This document shows positions 8,056 to 14,976 of a stretch of 64,000 nucleotides of DNA, piece after piece. A model generated the notes under the pieces. That model was given only the letters and a program-made list of their open reading frames with translations, did no database searches and had not been told where the DNA came from. Location: positions 1-64,000 of the forward strand of contig JANXUC010000056.1 of the NCBI GenBank assembly GCA_025352065.1. Direction: 5' to 3'. Position 1 is the first letter of the stretch, and the number at the start of each line of letters is the position of its first letter. This DNA is from Acidobacteriaceae bacterium. Its GTDB lineage: Bacteria > Acidobacteriota > Terriglobia > Terriglobales > Acidobacteriaceae. Position numbers and translations under genes: made by a program.

Positions 8056-9078
8056 ATGACCGCACGACCTCCAGCACGCATGTGCAACAAATGTGGGTGG
8101 GATAGGACGCTGCGATCTCTGGGTGCCTCTCTTGTGCTGATCTTGTTGAGCAGTTTCGCCCAACCTCAAGCGGCTTTATCGTTGCAAAATCAAAAAGCGA
8201 ACGACTACACCATTCACGTAAGTGTGGATGAGGTTGTTCTGCGCGCGACTGCGCAAACCAACAAAGGAGTCCTTGTCTCGGGACTGGGCAAAGATGACTT
8301 CCAGGTTTACGAAGACGGAGTGCTGCAGCAAGTTCGGCATTTTAGTCACGAAGATATTCCAGTTACGGTCGGCCTAGTCATGGACAATAGCGGCAGCATG
8401 CAGCCGAAGCGCGACACCGTGATTGCGGCCGCCATGGCTTTTGCGCGCTCCAGCAACCCGCAGGACCAGATGTTCGTGGTCAATTTCAACGAGAAGGTGG
8501 CGCTTGGCCTTCCGGTCAATAGGGCCTTTACGGATAACGTCGGTGAGTTGGAAACAGCCTTGTCACGGACTCCTGCGACGGGGGAAACGGCGCTGTACGA
8601 TGCGGTTGCTGTAGCTTTGGAGCACCTGCAGAGGGGTAATCGCGACAAGAAGGTACTGATCGTGATCAGCGACGGAGGCGACAACGCCTCCAAGCACAAC
8701 TTGGCGCAGATCAGGGCTATGGCGGCGCACTCCGATGTGATCCTCTACACCATTGGGATTTTTGATGAGGAAGATGCTGACCGGAACCCGCATGTATTGA
8801 AGCAACTGGCCAAGGACACGGGCGGTGAGGCTTTTCTGCCAAAGTCCTTGAAGAGTGTCCCGGCTATCTGTGAGCAAATCGCGCGCGATATCCGAAACCA
8901 ATACGCAATCGGGTATGTACCCAGCAATAAGAAACCCGACGGAACTTACCGAATGATAGAGCTCAAGGCCCAGGCGGCGGGCTACAAGCATTTGATAGTG
9001 CGCACTCGCTCTGGATACTACGCCCTGCCGAAGACTTTACCTGTGGCGAAAAATAAAGCCGATGCCGTCCATAAGTAA
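8056..9078 (+). CDS. VWFA-domain secreted protein (VWFA-related acidobacterial family)
   Basis: From the ATG at 8056 the protein has 340 residues, with a hydrophobic export segment (SLGASLVLILLSSFAQ) near 21-36. An acidobacterial-type lead domain (VSVDEVVLRATAQTNKG, then DDFQVYEDGVLQQ) is followed by a von Willebrand A domain. The metal-binding DxSxS motif is complete (VMDNSGSM, Asp110, Ser112, Ser114), as are TGETALYDAV and VISDGGDN. The start is uncertain between 8056 and 8080. The final residues include LPKTLPVA but no hydrophobic helix follows, so this is not a normal sorting signal. The gene overlaps the sortase start by 17 bases, implying one transcript. VWA proteins usually mediate adhesion or protein assembly. 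Confidence 0.85.
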   Translation: MTARPPARMCNKCGWDRTLRSLGASLVLILLSSFAQPQAALSLQNQKANDYTIHVSVDEVVLRATAQTNKGVLVSGLGKDDFQVYEDGVLQQVRHFSHEDIPVTVGLVMDNSGSMQPKRDTVIAAAMAFARSSNPQDQMFVVNFNEKVALGLPVNRAFTDNVGELETALSRTPATGETALYDAVAVALEHLQRGNRDKKVLIVISDGGDNASKHNLAQIRAMAAHSDVILYTIGIFDEEDADRNPHVLKQLAKDTGGEAFLPKSLKSVPAICEQIARDIRNQYAIGYVPSNKKPDGTYRMIELKAQAAGYKHLIVRTRSGYYALPKTLPVAKNKADAVHK

Positions 9079-9679
9079 GGAACAGGTACTTGCTGAAACC
9101 CGACCCCAGAGTCTGCTTCGTTGGAGCCGCTACGCATTGTGGAGCTTAGGTGTGCTTGCCCTTGGCTATGTCGGATTGGCTGCATTGGATGCGCGGATCT
9201 ATCAGGCGAATGCCGAACTTTTTCTGAACAGCCAGATTCGCGCGCAGCAGAAGCACCCGGGCAGATTTTCTCAAGCGCAATCAGTGCAAGCAGCAGGGGT
9301 ACTTGGACGCATCGTGATCCCCAGGCTTGGAATGTCCATCGCGATACTGGAAGGTACAAAGCCACGCGTGCTGCGGCTCGGAGTTGGGCACATTGAAGGG
9401 ACGGTACTTCCTGGGGAACTCGGCAATAGCGGCATCGCCGGACACCGCGATACTTTCTTCCGCGACCTCCAGGACATCCAGGCTGACGACGAGATTCAGG
9501 TGCAGACTTTAGCTGGCCTGTACCGCTACAACGTAGACTGGGTGAAGGTGGTGGCGCCCGACGACGTCGGGGTTCTGGCGCCATCGGGCGAATCCGCGCT
9601 CACGCTGGTGACTTGTTATCCCTTCTATCTGGTGGGCGCTGCGCCTAAGAGGTTCGTCGTGCATGCGCTAAAGCGCTAG
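9062..9679 (+). CDS. Class D sortase
   Basis: This is a 205-residue cysteine transpeptidase with one N-terminal membrane helix (about 23-43). The catalytic triad is intact: His128 in IAGHRDTFF, Cys185 in TLVTCYPFYLVG and Arg197 in APKRFVV. TLVTC and the LGRIVIPRLGM region match class D sortases. Sortases cleave LPXT-type signals and attach proteins to the cell surface or polymerise them. In diderm bacteria such enzymes are sparse, with roles largely unknown. The clustered LPKTA protein (7226-7957) is the obvious substrate. The TAG stop shares the CTAG tetranucleotide with the stop of the convergent gene at 9676-9876. Confidence 0.93.
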   Translation: MPSISKEQVLAETRPQSLLRWSRYALWSLGVLALGYVGLAALDARIYQANAELFLNSQIRAQQKHPGRFSQAQSVQAAGVLGRIVIPRLGMSIAILEGTKPRVLRLGVGHIEGTVLPGELGNSGIAGHRDTFFRDLQDIQADDEIQVQTLAGLYRYNVDWVKVVAPDDVGVLAPSGESALTLVTCYPFYLVGAAPKRFVVHALKR

Positions 9680-9876
9680 TTCTCTTTGACCTTTGCTGCC
9701 AACTCTTGAAACTCTTTCGCTTGCTGGTGACTAGCCTTGATTTGCGCGAGTTGGCGAGACTTTTCGCTCGGAAGCAACAAAACGATGGCCTCAAGTTCAG
9801 TGGCCGCACTGTGTGCATGCTCAGCCTCTCGCACCATTAAATGCTCAAACTGCCGCACTGACTCATTGTGATCCAT
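9676..9876 (-). CDS. Small helical hypothetical protein
   Basis: This 66-residue protein is rich in Glu, Gln, Ala and Lys and predicted to be fully helical (ESVRQFEHLMVREAEHAH and SHQQAKEFQELAAKVKEN). I do not recognise a family. The ATG at 9876 has a strong AGGAGG four bases upstream, which is why I prefer it over longer upstream frames. It lies downstream of the general-stress gene at 9986-10546 on the same strand and may be co-transcribed with it. Confidence 0.65.
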   Translation of the reverse strand: MDHNESVRQFEHLMVREAEHAHSAATELEAIVLLLPSEKSRQLAQIKASHQQAKEFQELAAKVKEN

Positions 9877-9985
9877 AAATCCTCCTGGTTTCCTATTTCC
9901 GCTGCTTGTTACTTCTTGGAACAGTTTCGCAAGGATGTTGACGGCGGAGAACCACATTTCCGCCGCCAGCACAGCCTCTGACAAA

Positions 9986-10546
9986 TTAAGCGACGAGAAC
10001 GGTGTGGATTGCTTCGTGTATGTGCATCTGTTCGGCGCCGGAGTTGTTGAGGATGTTGCGAGCATGTTGCACTTCGCTCGCCGTACCGTGTGCGATCAAC
10101 AGGAACTTGCCCGCCTTGACGGAAGCCTCGTAGTTTACGATGCTGTCCTTGGGGATGCCGAGGCTGAATAGTCCGGCTCCCAAAGCGCTCAGTCCGCCCA
10201 TGACAGCGGCGCCTTCCAAGGCAGCGACGATCCAGGTTACGACCGGGCCAGCCGCGACGAGCGGGCCTACGCCGGGGATCAGGAAGAATGCAGATCCAAA
10301 TAGCATGCCCCAGAGTCCTCCCCAAAAGGCTCCAGCTTTGCCCCAGTACATCATGCGGTCGCCCGTGTTATAAAAGCCGACCACATTTTCTTCGGAATGG
10401 TAATCGCTGCCGATAATGGAGAGTTTTTTGACGTCGAAGCCGCTGTCTTTCAATTCCTTCACAGCAGTTTCAGCACCGGAATGCTGTGCGAATACTGCCG
10501 CTACGGAGCTGCAGGGATTGCGTTGAATCGTCGTGGTACTTGCCAT
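9986..10546 (-). CDS. General-stress protein of the YflT/GSP17M type with central membrane segment
   Basis: The 186-residue protein has an N-terminal alpha/beta half (VAAVFAQHSGAETAVKELKD, VKKLSIIGSDYH) characteristic of the general-stress 17M-type family. A central Gly/Ala-rich hydrophobic region follows (FWGGLWGMLFGSAFFLIPGV, VTWIVAALEG), and a C-terminal half ends VKAGKFLLIAHGTASEV. Proteins of this family are associated with stress response and membranes, and no activity is known. AAGGAAG upstream supports the ATG. It sits in a run of small stress genes that includes the metallothionein immediately upstream. Confidence 0.85.
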   Translation of the reverse strand: MASTTTIQRNPCSSVAAVFAQHSGAETAVKELKDSGFDVKKLSIIGSDYHSEENVVGFYNTGDRMMYWGKAGAFWGGLWGMLFGSAFFLIPGVGPLVAAGPVVTWIVAALEGAAVMGGLSALGAGLFSLGIPKDSIVNYEASVKAGKFLLIAHGTASEVQHARNILNNSGAEQMHIHEAIHTVLVA

Positions 10547-10582
10547 TTTTGATCTTCCTTTGAGTTCTTCGGTTGCTGTTTC

Positions 10583-10741
10583 TTAGACGGTGAGTGGGCA
10601 AGCGCCGTGGTTGCACTGGCAAGCAATCTCGACTTTGTTCGATCCCGCATCCTTACAGGCCGTTCCACAGTACTTTTCAGTAGACTGGACCGAGCACTTA
10701 CATGGCAGATGCGCGCATTTTGTTGGTTCCTGAGGCGTCAC
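10583..10741 (-). CDS. Bacterial metallothionein (SmtA/BmtA-like)
   Basis: This is a 52-residue Cys-rich protein. The pattern KCAHLPCKC, then KYCGTACKDAG, then IACQCNHGAC gives nine cysteines with two histidines in the layout of prokaryotic metallothioneins, which bind zinc, cadmium or copper through a metal-thiolate cluster. No ATG is in frame; the only reasonable start is the GTG at 10741, with AAGAAG upstream as a weak ribosome site. An in-frame stop about 75 bases further upstream limits the alternatives. It lies 36 bases upstream of the general-stress gene on the same strand. Metal-responsive control cannot be judged from sequence. Confidence 0.82.
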   Translation of the reverse strand: MTPQEPTKCAHLPCKCSVQSTEKYCGTACKDAGSNKVEIACQCNHGACPLTV

Positions 10742-10874
10742 GTTATTCTTCTTAGATATTCCAAGATCGGGGTTCTCAGTCTCTCCAGTATCCGACTCTT
10801 GGTGCCGTCAAAACTGGTCAAAAGGAGACAGTTCAGAGTTCCATTGCGTTTAAGGTTAGGGTTGGGTGGCACTC

Positions 10875-11845
10875 ATGAAACCATCGAGAGTTCTAAGTAC
10901 GGCAATCCTTTACTGTCTTGTCGGGGCTATGGCGCCCGTATATGCGCAGGACGAAAAGCAGGATAAACGCCAAGAGCAAGCCAAGCCCGACAAGCAGGAC
11001 AAGCCCGATCAACCGACTAGGCCCCAGAAACAGCAGCAAGATGAGAATCAGCAACAACAGCGCGCCCAGCAACAACAGAATCAGAAACAGCAGCAGGATC
11101 GCGCGCAACAACAACAGAAGCAGCAAGATGAGAATCAGCAGCAATAGCGCGCACAGCAAAATCAGAAGCAGCTGGAACTTGATCGGCAACGGCAACAACA
11201 AAACGCGCAGGGCCAGCAGCAACAGCAGCGGCTTTCACAACAGCGTCAGCAGCAGCTGATAACGCAGCTACAGCAACGCATCACGCAGTACTGCCAGCAC
11301 CAGGACGAGGAACAAGGGGAACGGCAACGCCAAGCCCGGTAGCAACAGGCAGCGCGGCTTCAGGAACAGAATCGCAGAGCCCAGTTCCGCTTTCAGGAAG
11401 AGTACTTAGAGCGGATGCGCCAGCAGCGAATCCGCATCGATGACGACCGTGACCACGACTATGATCGTGACCCGTATTTCTACACGGCTCCGATTTACCG
11501 CTAACAACCGTGGGCAGCTATTACGAGACGAGCCAGTATGGCGCAGACCTGCTACGCCGCGCCGTCAACTACGGCTATGAAGAAGGTTTTCGTACAGGAG
11601 AAGCGGATCGGGAGGATCGCCGGCAATCCGACTATCGGAATGCTTACGCCTATCAGGATGCGACCTATGGCTACACAGGCTACTTCGACCAAGGCGAGTA
11701 CAACTAGTACTTTCGTGAAGGCTTTCGTCGCGGTTATGAAGATGGATTCAGCAGCCATTACCAATATGGCAACAACTCCAACGGCACCGACAGCGCGCTA
11801 GTCGCTATCTTGGGTCCTGGACTTCCAGTCGCTGCACAGAGATAA
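10875..11845 (+). pseudogene. Broken Gln-rich secreted protein with FREGFRRGYEDG-type C-terminus
   Basis: The start is intact: ATG at 10875, signal peptide STAILYCLVGAMAPVYAQ, then a long Gln/Arg/Glu-rich region. The frame is broken by TAG at 11145-11147 and TAG at 11339-11341, both within Gln runs and explained by CAG to TAG changes. It is then broken by a shift of frame near 11500, just after YTAPIYR, and by a TAG at 11705-11707. Reading across the breaks restores a continuous protein: SYYETSQYGADLLRRAVNYG, EEGFRTGEADREDRR, then YFREGFRRGYEDGF, ending at 11845. That C-terminal pattern belongs to a secreted acidobacterial family I recognise but cannot name functionally. Four separate lesions make this a pseudogene. 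Confidence 0.8.
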
Positions 11846-11877
11846 CGACTAGGGCTGATCGATGCAAGAGGTGAAAG

Positions 11878-11905
11878 GAAAGGCAGCCTGTGAAGCCTGC
11901 CTTTC
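11878..11905. terminator. Hairpin between convergent genes
   Basis: A 9-base perfect inverted repeat (GAAAGGCAG at 11878-11886 and CTGCCTTTC at 11897-11905) lies between the end of the broken Gln-rich gene and the convergent gene ending at 11934. There is no clear T run on either side, so termination strength is uncertain. Confidence 0.5.
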
Positions 11906-11933
11906 GCAAATGTAAAACACAAGGGTGACGGCT

Positions 11934-12356
11934 CTATGTTGCGAGATTTTCGGTTGTCCAGCGACCGAAGAAATGAATGTTCTGTGCGTGGTTGGCTCGC
12001 AAAACTGATTCGACGATTTTTTTCTGCTCTTCGGTTCCATCGGTACTGACGGAGAGTAGAGCGTTTCCTTCTTCTAGCGTTGCGGCCGCATCGCGCAGGC
12101 CCTTCTCTTCCCCCGCGAACAGCTGCAGAGCGCGAACCACACGCATACCGGCCCCATGCTGATCTCCAAGAGGATCCAGAGCCTCGAGGCCTTTTTCCCC
12201 AAAGAAAAAGGACACCTGTTCCTCGCCGAAGCCCTCACGATTTAGCGCTTCCACCGTGGATCGTAGATATTTGAGGGTATCCAGGGTAGCCGTCATTAGA
12301 TTGATGAGCCGAGGGGACCCTGTGGTCTCCGGTTCTGGATTCACGGAAGCATTCAT
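11934..12356 (-). CDS. Hypothetical protein, possible general-stress fold
   Basis: The 140-residue protein is soluble and has no signal peptide. Segments such as YLRSTVEALNREGFGEEQV, FFFGEKGLEAL and NALLSVSTDGTEEQKKIVES suggest two alpha/beta halves like those of the general-stress 17M-type proteins at 9986-10546, but without the membrane part. That likeness is a visual impression. AAGGAG lies close before the ATG at 12356. The membrane protein at 12423-12596 is just upstream on the same strand and the two are likely one transcript. Confidence 0.7.
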   Translation of the reverse strand: MNASVNPEPETTGSPRLINLMTATLDTLKYLRSTVEALNREGFGEEQVSFFFGEKGLEALDPLGDQHGAGMRVVRALQLFAGEEKGLRDAAATLEEGNALLSVSTDGTEEQKKIVESVLRANHAQNIHFFGRWTTENLAT

Positions 12357-12422
12357 GAATATCTCCTTGAAAGTCTTGGGGGATCCGAGTTCGCCTGCTG
12401 GCTACAAAGCTGCGCCAGCGGG

Positions 12423-12596
12423 TTAAGCTCCAGTATCTTTCTGGCGCGTGGCTTTGACGCCGGTTAGAATTCCCAGCCCGACCAGCACGACCGCGGCTAC
12501 GACAATCCAATGTTGAGGAACGTGCAAGATCGTAGCCCCATAGATCAAACCCACGATCATAATCAGGTATCCAAGCACGTAGAGTCCGAACGACAT
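12423..12596 (-). CDS. Small two-helix membrane protein
   Basis: This is a 57-residue protein with two hydrophobic helices (FGLYVLGYLIMIVGLIYGAT and WIVVAAVVLVGLGILTGV) and a charged tail (KATRQKDTGA). No function is known. GGAGG a few bases upstream picks the ATG at 12596 rather than the longer frame starting at 12620. It precedes the hypothetical gene at 11934-12356 on the same strand. Confidence 0.7.
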   Translation of the reverse strand: MSFGLYVLGYLIMIVGLIYGATILHVPQHWIVVAAVVLVGLGILTGVKATRQKDTGA

Positions 12597-12800
12597 AACA
12601 ATCCTCCCTCGTAGACGCAATAAAGCTAATCAATTGGCATGCAACTCAAGCTCCCAATCGACCTCAAGTGTACGAAAAATATGGAGCCGGGTCTGTTCAA
12701 TACGGCTCACTTCCGACGGTCCTCGCGGGAATCCCACTACCTTCCAACTGTGAGCAATTTTGAGCAGAATTCCCAAACCAGAGGGCATAAACATTAGTGC

Positions 12801-13331
12801 ATGGCTTCTAGTGGAACCTTGCTCTGCATACACCGCGACCCCAGTCAGATGAGCATGCTAAGGCAGAACGGGTACGATCTGCTCACCGCGACGAACGGCC
12901 ACGACGGTCTCCGTCTCTCCATGTCGCAAGCGGTAGATGCGATTGTACTTGAACACCAATTAGGCCTTCTGGATGGCCTAGCGGTTGCTTCTGAAATCAA
13001 ACAATTTCAGCCCAAGGTTCCGATTGTAATGTTGGTTGAAAGCTTGGAATTGCCCAACGGAGCGTTGAACTCGGTGGATGCCGTAGTTGCCAAGTCCGAC
13101 GGACCTCATTTTCTATGCGCGGCCGTCGACTTCGTGGTCAATATTAAGCCGAGGCATCATCTGGACCGAAAGGCTAACGGTCACAGTGTACGAGGGCCGC
13201 ACTTGAGCCCTCCACACCCTAGTCATGAGACAGGGCGCCCGGAGATAGTCGCGACGGCCCTAGAGGACTACGCGCGTCCCTTCTCGCCGGAAGTCTGGCA
13301 AAGCATTTTGAATGGGACGGTCCAATTTTGA
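12801..13331 (+). CDS. Degenerate receiver-domain protein (phospho-Asp replaced by Glu)
   Basis: The first about 120 of 176 residues follow the CheY fold order: LLCIHRDPSQMSMLRQNGYD, VDAIVLEHQLGLLDG, VPIVMLVESLEL, VDAVVAKSDGPHFL. At the phosphorylation site the usual LLD is VLE, a Glu in place of Asp, which can mimic permanent phosphorylation. The first acidic pair is also reduced (HRD in place of DD). The C-terminal 55 residues are polar and unrecognised. No ribosome site is obvious before the ATG at 12801. It could be a constitutively active or phosphorylation-independent regulator; this is inference. Confidence 0.7.
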   Translation: MASSGTLLCIHRDPSQMSMLRQNGYDLLTATNGHDGLRLSMSQAVDAIVLEHQLGLLDGLAVASEIKQFQPKVPIVMLVESLELPNGALNSVDAVVAKSDGPHFLCAAVDFVVNIKPRHHLDRKANGHSVRGPHLSPPHPSHETGRPEIVATALEDYARPFSPEVWQSILNGTVQF

Positions 13332-13393
13332 AGTACAAGCAAGATTCCACGTTCGCAAGAATAGAGGACAATCCACGGCTCGGAGACAGGCCC

Positions 13394-13662
13394 ATGCATG
13401 CCATAGCGCTAACTAGCTGCCCTCATTGGAGGAACTCCCATATTTGCGTTTCTCAGCCCAAGAATTGGCAAGAGAAAATTAGGATCTTTTTGCTGCTTCG
13501 CCCGGTCCGATGCCAAGGCTGCCTGCGCGCCGCTTCTACCGTCCGCTGTTCCTAGCAACACCGTTGCCACCCGGGAGGGTTTTGGAGTGGAAAAGAACAG
13601 CCCGACGTATCCACACAGCGGAGGAATTCAAAAGCCCGGGCGAAATATACCGCAAGGCATGA
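13394..13662 (+). pseudogene. Frameshifted small zinc-ribbon protein
   Basis: Reading from the ATG at 13394 gives MHAIALTSCPHW, then a basic stretch and LLLRPVRCQGCLR. This matches a small zinc-ribbon family whose members end RPFRCxxCxxRFYR. The RFYRPLFLATPLPP continuation is present but in another frame, shifted by two bases near 13528. The second cysteine of the first knuckle is Trp (CPHW for CPxC). One frameshift plus a lost ligand suggest decay. Bases 13332-13393 hold nothing else I can recognise. Confidence 0.4.
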
Positions 13663-13681
13663 TTGGCCTGGTTCCTAGCTC

Positions 13682-14914
13682 TTAGGACGGATGTGGCTCG
13701 CCTAGAATGCAGCGCACGGTATCTCGCGCAATAAGGAGTTCTTCGTCAGTCGGGATGACGTAGGCGGCGAGACGTGAACCTTCCAGGCTGATAAGCGTTT
13801 CGGTGCCCGAGAAAGTCTCGTTCTTCGTATTGTCCAGGCTCAAGCCAGTCCATTCGATTCCCGAACAAATCTGGGAGCGGATTTCCGCGGAATTCTCTCC
13901 AATCCCTCCAGTAAAGACGACCGCGTCAGCTCCTCCCATCGCGGCCAGATAAGCGCCAATGTATTTTCGCACGCGATAACAGAAGATTTCCACCGCCAAG
14001 GCCGCGCGAGGGTTGGTTGCGCGTTTCTCAAGCAGAACACGCATATCGCTGCTCACGCCCGAAATGCCCAGCAATCCCGATTGCGTATCAAGCATTGTTT
14101 CAACCTCGCGGGACGAAACATTTTCCTTGGAACACACAAAATTGATGATAGCTGGGTCGAGATCGCCAGAACGTGTTCCCATAACCAGTCCTTCGAGCGG
14201 CGTCATACCCATTGACGTATCAATCGGGTGTCCGTTTCGAATTGCGGCAACGGAACATCCATTACCGAGATGCAAGGTGATGACGTGCGTTTGCTCTTGC
14301 GTCAAGCCCCGCAAGACCCTGTAGCGATAGGAAACATAGCGGTGCGAGGTGCCGTGAAAACCGTAGCGTCGGATACGGTGGCGCGGGTAGAGATCGTAAG
14401 GGATGGCATACAAGTAGGCGTGCTCCGGCAACGTGTGATGGAAGGATGTGTCAAACACCGCGACCTGGGGCGCCGTCACGCCAAGCAGTGTGCGCACAGC
14501 ACGGATGCCTGCTATGTTGTTTGGGTTGTGGAGAGGAGCGAGCTCGGCGCAATCCTCAATGCCTTGTAACACGTCGTCCGTAATCACAGCCGACTCGGTG
14601 AAGCGTTCGCCGCCATGTACAACACGGTGTCCGACTGCGTGGATATCCGACGGACTTTGCACTTCTGCAACGCCCGATTGGTCCGAAGCAATCCAGCGAA
14701 TTACGAAGTCAAGAGCCGAAGGAATATCCGGCAGGGCCGCTGTGAACTTGCGCGAACTCTCTCCGTGGATTGCGATTTGCGCTTCTGGGCCGAAGTGTTC
14801 TACCTCGCCCCGCAGCAGGCGCACGTCGGTACTCCGCTCGATTCGGTCGGAATCGGTGACGATGAGTTGGAATTTTAAGCTGGAGCTACCGGCATTCAGG
14901 ACAAGGACGTTCAT
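13682..14914 (-). CDS. ackA: Acetate kinase
   Basis: This 410-residue cytoplasmic enzyme converts acetyl phosphate and ADP to acetate and ATP (EC 2.7.2.1). Family landmarks are present in order: VLVLNAGSSSLKF at the N-terminus, HRVVHGGE, VFDTSFHHTLP, RRYGFHGTSHRYVS, HLGNGCSVAAI, DTSMGMTPLEGLVMGTRSGD and VFTGGIGENS. Length matches the family. It lies 62 bases downstream of the phosphoketolase gene on the same strand, so the two form an operon. Phosphoketolase would supply the acetyl phosphate, and no phosphotransacetylase gene is nearby. Confidence 0.97.
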   Translation of the reverse strand: MNVLVLNAGSSSLKFQLIVTDSDRIERSTDVRLLRGEVEHFGPEAQIAIHGESSRKFTAALPDIPSALDFVIRWIASDQSGVAEVQSPSDIHAVGHRVVHGGERFTESAVITDDVLQGIEDCAELAPLHNPNNIAGIRAVRTLLGVTAPQVAVFDTSFHHTLPEHAYLYAIPYDLYPRHRIRRYGFHGTSHRYVSYRYRVLRGLTQEQTHVITLHLGNGCSVAAIRNGHPIDTSMGMTPLEGLVMGTRSGDLDPAIINFVCSKENVSSREVETMLDTQSGLLGISGVSSDMRVLLEKRATNPRAALAVEIFCYRVRKYIGAYLAAMGGADAVVFTGGIGENSAEIRSQICSGIEWTGLSLDNTKNETFSGTETLISLEGSRLAAYVIPTDEELLIARDTVRCILGEPHPS

Positions 14915-14976
14915 TCGAAACTATTCCGGAACAGAATGACATTTCAGGTGGAGCAAGCTCGGCTGCTACACGGTTT

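Noticed and set aside
10893-11222. Leu-rich minus-strand frame
   Set aside because: It is the complement of the CAG/CAA-rich region of the broken Gln-rich gene; poly-Leu here is an artefact.
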